A stretch of 64,000 bases of DNA from Micromonospora humi (GTDB lineage: Bacteria > Actinomycetota > Actinomycetes > Mycobacteriales > Micromonosporaceae). The position numbers and the translations under genes were made by a program. Shown here in pieces: positions 1 through 8,599 of the stretch (within the stretch, counting starts at the first letter, position 1; the number at the start of each line of letters is the position of its first letter). The stretch lies in contig NZ_FMDM01000002.1 in NCBI RefSeq assembly GCF_900090105.1, positions 62,001 to 126,000 on the forward strand, written 5' to 3'. The notes under the pieces are model-generated. The model ran no database searches. It saw only the letters and a program-made list of their open reading frames with translations, and had not been told where the DNA came from.

Positions 1-873
1 GGTGGACGCGGCGTTGGTGGCGGTGAGCGTGCCGGCCGCGTCGAGGGTGGACGGCAGCACGTTCGGGAACAGCGCGGCGAACAGGGTCGCCACGGCCAGG
101 GCGATGGCCACCGCGGTGCCGGTGAACGCCCAACCCTCGCGGCGTACCCGGGCCGCGGCGAGGCCGCCGAGCAGGGCGAGCGCGGCGCCGACGGCGAGCA
201 CGACGGCGGCGGCGCTGGAGCGGATGGTCAGCGACCAGCCGAGGAACGCCACCGCGGCCACGGCGGTGCCGGCGCCGAGCTTGACGGCGAGGGCGCCGGC
301 ACGCTCGCGGATGTCGCCGGTGGTCTTGAGCGCGAGGAACACCGCGCCGTGGGTGAGGAACAGCCCGAGCGTGGTCAGGCCGCCGAGCAGCGCGTACGGG
401 TGCAGCAGGTCGAGCAGGCCGCCGACGTACTCGTGGTCGGCGTCCAGCGGCACGCCCCGGAAGATGTTGGCGAACGCCACGCCCCACAGCACGGCCGGCA
501 CCGCCGAACCCCAGAAGATCGCCTGGTCCCAGCGGCGTTTCCAGGACGCCTCGGGGCGCTTGTGCCGGTATTCGAAGGCCACCCCGCGGGCGATCAGGGC
601 GAGCAGGATGAGCAGCAGCGGCAGGTAGAAGCCGGAGAACAGGGTGGCGTACCACTCGGGGAACGCGGCGAACATGGCGCCGCCGGCGGTGATCAGCCAC
701 ACCTCGTTGCCGTCCCACACCGGGCCGATGGTGTTGATCAGGACGCGGCGTTGCCGGTCGTCGCGGCCGAGCACGGGCAGCAGCATGCCGACGCCGAAGT
801 CGAAGCCTTCGAGGATGAAGTAGCCGGTGAAGAGCACGGCGACGAGGAGAAACCAGACGGTCGTCAGTTCCAC
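1..873 (-). CDS. cydB: Cytochrome bd oxidase subunit II (partial, 3' end outside window)
   Basis: Membrane subunit II of the cytochrome bd quinol oxidase, the partner of CydA just upstream. I read it by translating the minus strand from a GTG at 873, giving an N-terminus MELTTVWFLL followed by a hydrophobic helix with EGFDFGVG, a hallmark of CydB. The segments GPVWDGNEVWL and YRHKRP are also typical of the family. The frame stays open to base 1 and ends at NAAST, close to the usual C-terminal region. By comparison with a normal length of about 335-340 residues, roughly 45 residues are missing past the window edge. The gap to the cydA stop is 13 bases, so the two genes are one operon. The start is chosen because it is the first start codon after cydA and gives the canonical N-terminus. 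Confidence 0.93.
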   Translation of the reverse strand, partial: MELTTVWFLLVAVLFTGYFILEGFDFGVGMLLPVLGRDDRQRRVLINTIGPVWDGNEVWLITAGGAMFAAFPEWYATLFSGFYLPLLLILLALIARGVAFEYRHKRPEASWKRRWDQAIFWGSAVPAVLWGVAFANIFRGVPLDADHEYVGGLLDLLHPYALLGGLTTLGLFLTHGAVFLALKTTGDIRERAGALAVKLGAGTAVAAVAFLGWSLTIRSSAAAVVLAVGAALALLGGLAAARVRREGWAFTGTAVAIALAVATLFAALFPNVLPSTLDAAGTLTATNAAST

Positions 874-886
874 GGTGGGCTCCGGG

Positions 887-2299
887 TCAGTAGGCGAACG
901 CGAGCGGGCGCTCGGCGTCGTCGGTGTCGTCGTCGGCGGGTTCGTCGCTGACGTCGGGTACGCCGGCGCGGGCGTAGCGGACCAGCAGCTTGAACTCGAT
1001 CACCGCGAGGGTGGCGTAGATGAGGGTGAAGGCGGTGAACGAGGTGAGCACCTCGGTCAGGGAGACGCTGCGGGAGACGCCGTTGCGGGTGAGCATCTCG
1101 CCGAAGACGATCCAGGGCTGGCGGCCCATCTCGGTGAAGATCCAGCCGAAGGAGTTGGCCAGCAGCGGCAGCACCGGCATGACCAGGCCGGCGCGCAGCA
1201 GCCACTTGCTGCTCGGGGTGCGGCCCTTGCGCTGGCTCCACAGCACGAGCAGGGCGATCGCGGCGGCGGCCAACCCGAAGCCGATCATGAAGCGGAAGCT
1301 CCAGTAGGTGACCGGGATGATCGGGGCGTAGTTGCCGGGGCCGTACTGGCTGGCGTACTGGGCCTGCAGGTCGTTGATGCCCTGCACGGTGCCGTGGGGG
1401 TCGCCGGTGCCGAGGAACGACAGCAGGTACGGGATCTTGAGGGCGAAGACCTCGCGGCTGCCGTCGAGGCTGCCGACGGTGAGCACGGAGAACGAGGCGG
1501 GGCTCTCGGTGGTGTAGAGGCCCTCGGCGGCGGCCATCTTCATCGGCTGCACCTCGGTCATGATCTTGCCTTGGATGTCGCCGGTGAGCACCACGAGCGC
1601 CGAGGAGACCAGCACCACCCAGGAGCCGAATTTCGTGGCGAAGCGGTAGGCGCCGGTGTCGGCGCTGCCGCGGTTGCGCATCACGTGCCACAGCCCGACG
1701 GTGACCACCAGGGACCCGGCGACCAGGAACGACCCGGCGAGGGTGTGCGGGAAGGTGACCAGGGCGACCTTGTTGGTGAGCACGGCGACGAAGTCGGTCA
1801 GCTCGGCGCGGCCGCTGTCCGGGTTGATCCGGAAGCCGACCGGGTTCTGCATGAACGAGTTCGCGGCGAGGATGAAGTAGGCCGACAGGTTGGTGCCGAT
1901 CGCGGCGGCCCAGATCGCGGCCAGGTGCAGCCGCTTGGGCAGCCGGTCCCAGCCGAAGATCCACAGGCCGATGAACGTGGACTCCAGGAAGAACGCGACG
2001 AGCGCCTCGATCGCCAGCGGCGCGCCGAAGATGTCGCCGACGAAGCGGGAGTAGTCGCTCCAGTTCATGCCGAACTGGAACTCCTGCACGATGCCGGTGA
2101 CCACCCCCATCGCGAAGTTGATGAGGAAGAGCTTGCCGTAGAACTTGGTGAGCTTGAGGTAGCGCTCGTTGCCGGTGCGGTGCCACATCGTCTGCAGGAT
2201 GGCGACCAGCACGGACAGGCCGATGGTCAGCGGCACGAACAAGAAGTGGTAGACGGTGGTGACACCGAACTGCCAGCGGGCGACGTCCAACGCGTCCAC
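887..2299 (-). CDS. cydA: Cytochrome bd oxidase subunit I
   Basis: Haem-bearing subunit I of the cytochrome bd quinol oxidase, a high-affinity terminal oxidase in the cytoplasmic membrane. The protein is 470 residues and starts VDALDVARWQFG at a GTG preceded by a GGGGG Shine-Dalgarno-like run. His18 sits at the position of the haem b595 ligand, and GRQPW near the C-terminal half is the family signature. The quinol loop is short, as in most actinobacterial enzymes. It is followed by cydB after 13 bases. No cydDC genes occur in the window. A pair of palindromes directly upstream (2320-2358) suggests transcriptional control. A longer upstream reading is possible but would lack the conserved start. 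Confidence 0.95.
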   Translation of the reverse strand: MDALDVARWQFGVTTVYHFLFVPLTIGLSVLVAILQTMWHRTGNERYLKLTKFYGKLFLINFAMGVVTGIVQEFQFGMNWSDYSRFVGDIFGAPLAIEALVAFFLESTFIGLWIFGWDRLPKRLHLAAIWAAAIGTNLSAYFILAANSFMQNPVGFRINPDSGRAELTDFVAVLTNKVALVTFPHTLAGSFLVAGSLVVTVGLWHVMRNRGSADTGAYRFATKFGSWVVLVSSALVVLTGDIQGKIMTEVQPMKMAAAEGLYTTESPASFSVLTVGSLDGSREVFALKIPYLLSFLGTGDPHGTVQGINDLQAQYASQYGPGNYAPIIPVTYWSFRFMIGFGLAAAAIALLVLWSQRKGRTPSSKWLLRAGLVMPVLPLLANSFGWIFTEMGRQPWIVFGEMLTRNGVSRSVSLTEVLTSFTAFTLIYATLAVIEFKLLVRYARAGVPDVSDEPADDDTDDAERPLAFAY

Positions 2300-2319
2300 C
2301 TTGAGACCCCCAGCCTTCG

Positions 2320-2358
2320 TACTACGAGACGTAGTAAATACTACTCGGCGTCGTAGTG
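2320..2358. promoter_or_regulatory. Double palindrome upstream of cydA, putative operator
   Basis: A perfect inverted repeat TACTACG-aga-CGTAGTA spans 2320-2336. A second related site, ACTAC-N8-GTAGT, spans 2341-2358. Both lie 20-60 bases upstream of the cydA start in an unusually AT-containing stretch. Two copies of one half-site at close spacing look like a repressor operator. The arms resemble BlaI/MecI/CopY-type sites in having TAC/GTA arms, but the regulator is not in the window and this assignment is only a suggestion. Confidence 0.55.
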
Positions 2359-2439
2359 AAAAAGTGAGGGCCGCAGGTCCCGAACCGACCCGGGACCAAT
2401 GACCCTGATCACGCCGGGGCGTGCGACCATCCACCACTG

Positions 2440-3210
2440 ATGGACACCTCCCCCTGGCGCGCGCCGCTGCTGTGGCGCGGCGCGCAGACGCTCGCCCGCG
2501 CCGTCGTGGCGCTGATCGGCCGCCTCGAGGTCACCGGCGACGTGCCGGCCGACCTGCGCCGTGGGCCGCTGATCCTGGCGGCCAACCACATCAGCCCGTT
2601 CGACCCGGTGGTGCTCGCCGCCGCCTGCCGGGCCCGGCGGGTCGCCCCCCGGATCATGGCCACCGGCGGCCTGTTCCGCGCCCCGGTGCTCGGCGCGCTG
2701 ATGCGCCGCGCCGGGCACATCCGCGTCGACCGGGGCACCACCGCCGTGCACCGGTCGCTGGAGATCGCCGCCGAGGCCGTGGCCGGCGGGTCGGTGGTGC
2801 TGGTCTACCCCGAGGGCCGCATCGGCCTCGACCCCGGCATGTGGCCCGAGCGGGGCAAGACCGGCGCGGCCCGGCTCGCCTTCGCCAGCGGCGCCGCCGT
2901 CGTCCCGGTCGCCCAGTGGGGCTCGCACGAGGTGCTGCCCTACCGCGCCCCCAAAGGGATGCTGCGCGGCCTGGCCCGGGCGCTGCGCCGGCGCCCGGTG
3001 ATCCGGGTCCACTTCGGCGCCCCGGTGGCCCTGCGTGACCTGCGCCCCGGCGTCCCCGGCGCGGCCCGGCACGCCACCGACCGGATCATCGACGCGATCA
3101 CCGACACCCTGGCCCCGCTGCGCCCGCACGAGCCGGACCGCCCGCGCCACGTCGACCCGGGCCGCCCGGTCGACCTCAGCCGCGCGCACCGGCGGCACCG
3201 AACCGGCTGA
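2440..3210 (+). CDS. Lysophospholipid acyltransferase (PlsC family)
   Basis: Predicted 1-acyl-sn-glycerol-3-phosphate acyltransferase, which adds the second acyl chain during phospholipid synthesis at the inner face of the membrane. The 256-residue protein has the catalytic NHxxxxD box as NHISPFD (His50, Asp55) and the substrate-binding motif YPEGR near residue 130. A short hydrophobic segment precedes the first motif, and the last 30 residues are Arg/His/Pro-rich and probably disordered. It is divergent from cydA and followed after 32 bases by an SDR gene on the same strand. The exact acyl acceptor cannot be read from the sequence. Confidence 0.88.
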   Translation: MDTSPWRAPLLWRGAQTLARAVVALIGRLEVTGDVPADLRRGPLILAANHISPFDPVVLAAACRARRVAPRIMATGGLFRAPVLGALMRRAGHIRVDRGTTAVHRSLEIAAEAVAGGSVVLVYPEGRIGLDPGMWPERGKTGAARLAFASGAAVVPVAQWGSHEVLPYRAPKGMLRGLARALRRRPVIRVHFGAPVALRDLRPGVPGAARHATDRIIDAITDTLAPLRPHEPDRPRHVDPGRPVDLSRAHRRHRTG

Positions 3211-3242
3211 ACCCGGCGCGCCGGCGGCGCCGGGGTGGGACC

Positions 3243-4094
3243 GTGACAGGTGTGAGCGCACCCGTCGTCCTGATCACCGGCACGTCCACCGGCATCGGCC
3301 TGGCCACCGCCGTGGGCGCGGCCCGCGCCGGCTGGCGCACCGTCGCCACGCTGCGCGATCCGGGGCGCTCCGGCGCGCTGCGCGAGGCCGCCGACGCCGC
3401 CGGGGTCGGCGACCTGCTGGAGGTACGCCGGCTCGACGTCGTCGACGAGGCCTCGGTCGCCGCCTGCGTCGCCGACGTGGTGGCCCGTCACGGCCGGCTC
3501 GACGCGGTGGTCAACAACGCCGGCGCCGGGCACGTCGGCACCCTCGAGCGGGAGACCGTCGACGACGTGCGGGCGGTGCTGGAGGTCAACTTCTTCGGCG
3601 TCCTGCACGTCACCCGCGCCGCCCTGCCGCACCTGCGGGCCGCGAACGGCCGCCTGATCACCGTCACCAGCGTCGGCGGGGTGGTGGGGCAGCCGTTCAA
3701 CGAGGCGTACTGCGCGGCGAAGTTCGCCGTCGAGGGGTTCATGGAGTCCCTCGCCCCGGTCGCGGCCACCGTGGGCGTGAGCGTGTGCGTGGTCGAGCCC
3801 GGCGCGGTGGCCAGCGAGTTCGTCGCCAACGTCGGCGTCGACCCGGACACCGCCGTCACCGCCGCCGGGCCGTACGGGCCGGCGCTGCGGGCGTACCTCG
3901 ATCGCAGCGCCGGCGCGTTCGCGGCCGCGCAGTCCCCGACCGAGGCCGCCGCGGTGGTGGTGGCGACGCTGACCGACCCGGAACCCGCGCCCCGGGTGCA
4001 GACCTCGGCGGCCGCCCGGCAGTTCGTCGCGGTCAAGCTGGCCGACACCGACGGACTCGGGGTGACCGCCCTGACCGCGGGCTGGCTGCGCTGA
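3243..4094 (+). CDS. Short-chain dehydrogenase/reductase
   Basis: Classical SDR oxidoreductase of 283 residues using NAD(P)H; the substrate is unknown. The Rossmann glycine motif TGTSTGIG lies at residues 12-19, NNAG is in the middle, and the catalytic Ser and YxxxK (YCAAK) are present. The start is a GTG at 3243, just after the acyltransferase stop, so the two may be co-transcribed. It ends against a strong inverted repeat and converges with a DUF4180 gene. The C-terminal 80 residues extend beyond the core fold, as in short-chain enzymes acting on larger or lipid-like substrates, but nothing fixes the reaction. Confidence 0.85.
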   Translation: MTGVSAPVVLITGTSTGIGLATAVGAARAGWRTVATLRDPGRSGALREAADAAGVGDLLEVRRLDVVDEASVAACVADVVARHGRLDAVVNNAGAGHVGTLERETVDDVRAVLEVNFFGVLHVTRAALPHLRAANGRLITVTSVGGVVGQPFNEAYCAAKFAVEGFMESLAPVAATVGVSVCVVEPGAVASEFVANVGVDPDTAVTAAGPYGPALRAYLDRSAGAFAAAQSPTEAAAVVVATLTDPEPAPRVQTSAAARQFVAVKLADTDGLGVTALTAGWLR

Positions 4095-4103
4095 GCGCCT
4101 CCC

Positions 4104-4181
4104 CCGCCGATCTTGCACTTGCTGCCCGGACGTAACGGGCAGAACCGCCCCGAACGAGGGCCGGAAGCGCAAGATCGGCGG
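4104..4181. terminator. Long inverted repeat between convergent genes; bidirectional terminator or dispersed repeat
   Basis: Arms at 4104-4120 and 4165-4181 pair at 16 of 17 positions (outer arm CCGCCGATCTTGC). Inside lies a second stem, TGCCCG...CGGGCA (about 4123-4141). The element fills the gap between the SDR stop (4094) and the DUF4180 stop (4185), so it can terminate both. The two-stem layout and the sharp sequence are also what one would expect of a small repeat present in many copies in a genome, which cannot be tested here. Confidence 0.7.
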
Positions 4182-4184
4182 AGG

Positions 4185-4553
4185 TTAGCGGGTGGCGGCC
4201 AGGCGGGCGTCGAGGGCGGCCAGGTCGGGGACGAACCACACCTGGTCGTGGCGGTTGGACTCGGCGACCAGCGCGCGCAGCGCGCCGCTGGCGGCCAGGT
4301 GCGCGGAGATGTCGCCGACCACCGCCAGGCGCAGCCGGTAGTTGACGAACTTCTGCATGACCTCCCCGGCGAAGCGGGTGCCCAGCGCGAAGAAGCTCGG
4401 GTCGAGCCGCCCGGCGGGCACCGCGACCACGCTGGCGCCGGCGAACGCCGCGCCGATCAGGTCCAGCGCGTCGGCCTCGGTGGCGATCGGCGGACCGGCC
4501 GGATCGCACAGCAGCACGGTGGCTCCGGCCAGCTCCCGAAGCTCGTCAGCCAT
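4185..4553 (-). CDS. DUF4180 domain protein
   Basis: A 122-residue protein of the DUF4180 type, whose function is unknown. It shows the family pattern of a central GARFAGEV-like segment (here GTRFAGEVMQKF) followed by NYRLRLAVVGD and a Trp-Phe-Val tail. It overlaps the end of the upstream HTH gene by 8 bases and so is translationally coupled to it. In other actinobacteria such small proteins often sit beside DNA-binding proteins, which is the only functional hint. There is no signal peptide or membrane segment. Confidence 0.8.
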   Translation of the reverse strand: MADELRELAGATVLLCDPAGPPIATEADALDLIGAAFAGASVVAVPAGRLDPSFFALGTRFAGEVMQKFVNYRLRLAVVGDISAHLAASGALRALVAESNRHDQVWFVPDLAALDARLAATR

Positions 4554-4983
4554 GGTCGACCCGCAGGCCGTTGTCGCCGTCGAGCACCGCGTCGAGCAGC
4601 CGCAGCAGCTCGGCGGTGGCGGCCAGGTCGCCCAGGATCACGATCGTCATGCGGTGCCGTTCCTCGTCGTGGACCGTGCGCACCCGCAGCGGACGGTCCG
4701 GGTCGTGGTGGGTGTTGACGCCGGCGAGCACCAGCGTGGCGAGCCGGTCGGCGCCGGCCCGGTCGACGCCGTCGAGCGCCACGATGCTCGACACCTCCGC
4801 CGCCGCGCCCGGCGGTGGGGCCGGACGCCCGGTGAACGCGTCGAGGTCGACGCGGGTGATGCGGTACTGCTTGCCGATCCGGGTCGCGCGCAGCCGGCCG
4901 GCGCGGATGTAGCCGCGCACGGTGCGCACGTGCAGCCCGAGCAGCTCCGCCACCTGCTCCACCGAATACATGTCGTTACTCAT
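4546..4983 (-). CDS. Helix-turn-helix DNA-binding protein (excisionase/MerR-like)
   Basis: A 145-residue protein with an N-terminal winged HTH of the excisionase/MerR type (residues about 4-55: YSVEQVAELLGLHVRTVRGY, then a wing RIGKQYRI). The C-terminal half is a ferredoxin-like or unknown domain with no enzyme motif. It is likely a transcriptional regulator of itself and the coupled DUF4180 gene. The start ATG at 4983 is the first of two nearby Met codons and follows an AT-rich promoter-like stretch (4984-5020) shared with the divergent glycerophosphodiesterase gene. Confidence 0.82.
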   Translation of the reverse strand: MSNDMYSVEQVAELLGLHVRTVRGYIRAGRLRATRIGKQYRITRVDLDAFTGRPAPPPGAAAEVSSIVALDGVDRAGADRLATLVLAGVNTHHDPDRPLRVRTVHDEERHRMTIVILGDLAATAELLRLLDAVLDGDNGLRVDHG

Positions 4984-5071
4984 CGCACCCTATGCTAGCG
5001 AATTGAGGGAAGGATAGGGAATTTTGCCCGCCGGACGTCCGCGCGCCATCCGCGCCCGGCATACTGCCGGC

Positions 5072-5839
5072 GTGCAGCCCCGTCACGGCTACCTCGACGC
5101 GCCCGCGCCGCTGGCCTTCGCCCACCGCGGCGGCGCGGCCGACGGCGACGAGAACACCGCCGCCGCGTTCGCCCGCGCGGTGGCCATGGGCTACCGGTAC
5201 GTGGAGACCGACGTGCACGCCACCGCCGACGGCGTGCCGGTGGTCTTCCACGACCCGACGCTGCGCCGCGTCACCGGCGAGCTCGGGCGCATCGCCGACC
5301 TGCGCTGGGCCGACCTCGCCTCGGTGCGCGTCGGCGGCGCCGCCGTGGTGCCCCGCCTGGACGACGTGCTCGCCGCCTGGCCGGAGGTCCGGTTCAACGT
5401 CGACGTCAAGGCCGACGGCGGGGTGGAGCCCGCCGTCGCCGCGGTCGGCCGGGCCGGCGCCGCCGACCGGGTGCTGCTGGCCTCCTTCAGCGACGCGCGG
5501 CTGACCCGGCTGCGCGCCCTGGCCGGCCCGAAGGTCGCCACCAGCCTCGGCATGCGCGGCGTGGCCCGACTGCGGATGGCCTCCCTGCACGGGCGGTCGC
5601 TGCGGCTGCCGCCGTCCGTGGTCGCCGCGCAGGTGCCGGTCTCCTACGGGCGGATCCCGGTGGTCGACCGGCGGTTCCTCGCCTACTGCCACCGGATCGG
5701 GTTGCAGGTGCACGTCTGGACGATCGACGAACCCGCCCAGATGCACCACTTACTTGATCTTGGTGTGGATGGCATCATGACCGATCACGTCGGCGTGCTC
5801 CGCGACGTCTACCGCAGCCGCGGCCACTGGGCCGCCTGA
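5072..5839 (+). CDS. Glycerophosphodiester phosphodiesterase
   Basis: GDPD-family enzyme (255 residues) that hydrolyses deacylated phospholipid diesters to glycerol 3-phosphate and an alcohol. The catalytic signature HRGG (His18) is followed by ENT, the acid motif ETDVH and FHDPTLRR, all conserved metal/catalytic positions. VHVWTID and DGIMTDH near the C-terminus complete the TIM-barrel pattern. No signal peptide is seen, so it is probably cytosolic. The GTG at 5072 is preferred because it leaves a compact N-terminus; an upstream in-frame start (5024) would add 16 residues not expected in the family. Confidence 0.9.
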   Translation: MQPRHGYLDAPAPLAFAHRGGAADGDENTAAAFARAVAMGYRYVETDVHATADGVPVVFHDPTLRRVTGELGRIADLRWADLASVRVGGAAVVPRLDDVLAAWPEVRFNVDVKADGGVEPAVAAVGRAGAADRVLLASFSDARLTRLRALAGPKVATSLGMRGVARLRMASLHGRSLRLPPSVVAAQVPVSYGRIPVVDRRFLAYCHRIGLQVHVWTIDEPAQMHHLLDLGVDGIMTDHVGVLRDVYRSRGHWAA

Positions 5840-5858
5840 GCCACTCGAGGACCGCCCG

Positions 5859-7250
5859 ATGGCCGATACGGTCACCCCCGCCGTCGCCGAGCCCGCACGC
5901 CCGGGCAGCACCCGACGCGAACGCACCGGCTGGTACTTCTACGACTGGGCGAACTCCGCGTTCCAGACCACCGTCATCACGGTCTTCCTCGGCCCGTTCC
6001 TGACCACCGTCACCGAACTGGCCGCCGGCTGCGAACTGGGCGCCGACAGCTGCGACGGCGTGGTGCACCCGCTGGGCATCCGCGTCGCCGCCGGCTCCTA
6101 CTACCCGTACCTGATCTCGCTGTCGGTCTTCCTCACCGTGTTCGTGCTGCCGGTGGTCGGCGCGATCGCCGACCGGTCGGCGCACAAGAAGCGGCTGCTC
6201 GCCGCCGCCGCGTTCACCGGCGCCGGGGCGACCATCGCCTTCGCGTTCGTCACCGGCGAGCGCTACCTGCTCGGCGGCGCGCTGTTCCTGATCGCGAACA
6301 TCTCCTTCGGCGCCGCCGTGGTGGTCTACAACTCGTTCCTGCCGCAGCTCGGCGGCCCCGACGACCGCGACGGCATCTCCAGCCGAGGCTGGGCCATCGG
6401 CTACCTCGGCGGCGGGCTGCTGCTCGCGCTCAACCTGGTCGCGGTCACGATGCTCAGCGAGGAGGGCAACGCCCAGCGCACCCTCGACCTGGCCCGCTGG
6501 TCGATCGTCTCGGCCGGCGTGTGGTGGGCGGCGTTCACCCTGATCCCGCTGCGCTGGCTGCGCGAACACCCCACCGCCGCCGCGCTGCACGGCGGCGCGA
6601 ACGTGCTCACCGACGGGTTCCGGCAGCTCGGGCGCACCCTGCGCGAGATCAAGGCGTACCCGCTGACGCTGTTCTTCCTGCTCGCCTTCCTGGTCTTCAA
6701 CGACGGCATCCAGACCGTCATCACCCTCGCCAGCCAGTACGGCACCGAGGAACTGCGCCTGGAGCAGAGCACGCTGATCGTGACCATCCTGCTGGTGCAG
6801 TTCCTCGCCTTCGGCGGCGCGCTCACCCTGGGCGCCCTGGCCAAGCGCATCGGCGCCTGGAAGACCGTGCTGCTGTCGCTGGTGCTCTGGACCGGCGTGA
6901 TCATCGCGGCGTTCCGGCTGCCCGCCGAGGCGCCCGTGCCGTTCATGATCCTCGGCGGCTGCATCGGCCTGGTCCTCGGCGGCAGCCAGGCGCTGAGCCG
7001 GTCGCTGTTCAGCCAGCTCATCCCCGCCGGCAAGGAGGGCGAGTACTACGGCTTCTACGAGATCAGCGACAAGGGCACCAGCTGGCTCGGCCCGCTCGCC
7101 TTCGGCCTGGTCTTCCAGCTGACCTCGTCCTACCGGGTCGGCCTGGTCTCCCTGCTGATCTTCTTCGTGGTCGGCTTCGCGCTGCTGGCCGCCGTGCCGA
7201 TGCGCCGGGCCATCCTCGCCGCCGGCAACACCCCACCCCGGGTGCTCTGA
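5859..7250 (+). CDS. MFS transporter, UMF1/Atg22-like
   Basis: Twelve-helix major facilitator permease of 463 residues. WYFYDWANSAFQT near residue 30 is the signature of the Atg22/UMF1 subgroup, and DRSAHKKR follows helix 2 as in MFS loop 2-3. The substrate is unknown; homologues have been linked to amino-acid or nucleoside-type export, but this is not visible in the sequence. It follows the GDPD gene after 19 bases and may share its transcript, which would suit uptake or export of phospholipid breakdown products. Confidence 0.9.
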   Translation: MADTVTPAVAEPARPGSTRRERTGWYFYDWANSAFQTTVITVFLGPFLTTVTELAAGCELGADSCDGVVHPLGIRVAAGSYYPYLISLSVFLTVFVLPVVGAIADRSAHKKRLLAAAAFTGAGATIAFAFVTGERYLLGGALFLIANISFGAAVVVYNSFLPQLGGPDDRDGISSRGWAIGYLGGGLLLALNLVAVTMLSEEGNAQRTLDLARWSIVSAGVWWAAFTLIPLRWLREHPTAAALHGGANVLTDGFRQLGRTLREIKAYPLTLFFLLAFLVFNDGIQTVITLASQYGTEELRLEQSTLIVTILLVQFLAFGGALTLGALAKRIGAWKTVLLSLVLWTGVIIAAFRLPAEAPVPFMILGGCIGLVLGGSQALSRSLFSQLIPAGKEGEYYGFYEISDKGTSWLGPLAFGLVFQLTSSYRVGLVSLLIFFVVGFALLAAVPMRRAILAAGNTPPRVL

Positions 7251-7312
7251 CCCGGGCCGGTCGATCATCGCGGCCGGTATGCGGCGGCGTCGATCGACTA
7301 GGCTGCCCCGAC

Positions 7313-8029
7313 GTGACCGACGACGCCGCTGCCCCGACCTGCCTGGCCCGCCCCCTGCCGGGGCCCGGCGACGACCGCGCCGGCGGCTGCGCCGCCGCCC
7401 GTGGCGTCGACGGCCGACCCCTGCACGCCGCCGCGCTGAAGTTCTTCTGGGGCCCGATGGACTGCGGCAAGTCCACCATGGCGTTGCAGATGAACTACAA
7501 CCACGCCCGGCAGGGCCGCCGCGGCCTGGTCACCACCCGCATCGACCGCTCGCTGGGCCCGCAGGTCACCACCCGCATCGGCCTGGCCCACGAGGCCATC
7601 GAGGTCACCGACGGCCTCGACCTGCGCGACCTGGTCCGCTCCGCCTGGGCCGAAGGGGTACGGGTGGACTACCTGATCTGCGACGAGGCGTCCTTCTACG
7701 ACCTGGAACACGTCGAGCAGATGGCCGAGCTGGTCGACAAGTTCGACGTCGACGTCTACGCCTTCGGCCTGGCCACCGACTTCCGCTCCTGCCTCTTCCC
7801 GGCCGCGCAGCGGCTGTTCGAACTGGCCGACGAGGTGGCCCGCATCCAGGTCGAGGTGCTGTGCTGGTGCGGCCGCGAGGGGCTGCTCAACGCCCGGGTG
7901 GTGCAGGGCCGGGTGGTCCGCGAGGGCGCGCAGGTCGTCATCGGCGACACCGTCGACACCGCCGACGTGCGCTACCAGGTGCTGTGCCGGCGGCACTACC
8001 GCTCCGGCGACCTCGGCCCGCGCGCCTGA
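7313..8029 (+). CDS. tdk: Thymidine kinase
   Basis: Type II thymidine kinase phosphorylating thymidine to dTMP in the salvage pathway. The P-loop GPMDCGKS lies at residues 47-54 and the metal/catalytic segment DEASFYD around 125. CWCG plus a C-terminal CRRH supply the zinc site. The tail is a normal length. With the GTG start at 7313 the protein has about 42 residues before the kinase fold, more than usual. No Met or Val start with a good ribosome-binding site occurs closer to the fold, so the true start is uncertain. The stop is 3 bases from that of the convergent next gene. Confidence 0.9.
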   Translation: MTDDAAAPTCLARPLPGPGDDRAGGCAAARGVDGRPLHAAALKFFWGPMDCGKSTMALQMNYNHARQGRRGLVTTRIDRSLGPQVTTRIGLAHEAIEVTDGLDLRDLVRSAWAEGVRVDYLICDEASFYDLEHVEQMAELVDKFDVDVYAFGLATDFRSCLFPAAQRLFELADEVARIQVEVLCWCGREGLLNARVVQGRVVREGAQVVIGDTVDTADVRYQVLCRRHYRSGDLGPRA

Positions 8030-8032
8030 GCC

Positions 8033-8491
8033 TCAGAACGGATCCCCGCACACCCGCCAGCCGCCGTCCTCCGGCACCACCGGCAGCTCACGTTCCTCAC
8101 TGCCACCGCCGTCGCGGTTGAGCCGCACCACCACCGTGGCGCGCGGACGCCCGGCCCGGGTGGTCACCGACACGTCGACGATCTCGTAGCCGCTGACCAG
8201 CGGCGGCGTGCGCACCCAACTGCCGAACCCGGCCTGACTCCACCGGCTGCGCGCCTCGGCGCACAGCCGCCCGTACGCCCGGTCGGTGTCGCCGGCGGCC
8301 ACCTCGCGGAAGAACCCGTCGGTGGTCTCCCGCACCGGCCCGCCGGCCTGCAGCACCACCTGGGCGTTCCACACCGCCAACCCGGCCACCCCGATCAGGC
8401 AGGTGCCCAGCCCCAGCCCGGCGGCGAGCACACCCGCGCGCATCGGCCGGCGACGCCGGGCCGGCCGGTGCCACACCTGCTCCCTGCCCAT
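8033..8491 (-). CDS. Membrane-anchored protein of unknown function
   Basis: A 152-residue protein with an Arg-rich N-terminus and one transmembrane helix (about residues 19-39), followed by an extracytoplasmic domain of about 110 residues. The segment DGFFREVAAGDTDRAY and a terminal GGWRVCGDPF resemble DUF4878/NTF2-like lumazine-type domains found in actinobacterial exported proteins, where the function is unknown. The ATG at 8491 is preferred over a GTG two codons upstream. It converges on thymidine kinase and is divergent from the PQQ-like gene. Confidence 0.7.
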   Translation of the reverse strand: MGREQVWHRPARRRRPMRAGVLAAGLGLGTCLIGVAGLAVWNAQVVLQAGGPVRETTDGFFREVAAGDTDRAYGRLCAEARSRWSQAGFGSWVRTPPLVSGYEIVDVSVTTRAGRPRATVVVRLNRDGGGSEERELPVVPEDGGWRVCGDPF

Positions 8492-8599
8492 CACCACCGA
8501 CGGTAGGCAAACCGCGACCGGCCCGCAGCCGGTTGCGCCGCAGTCGCCCCCGCGACCACGGATCGTCTACCGTCGGGCCACCCCTCGCGAGGAGCCCGG

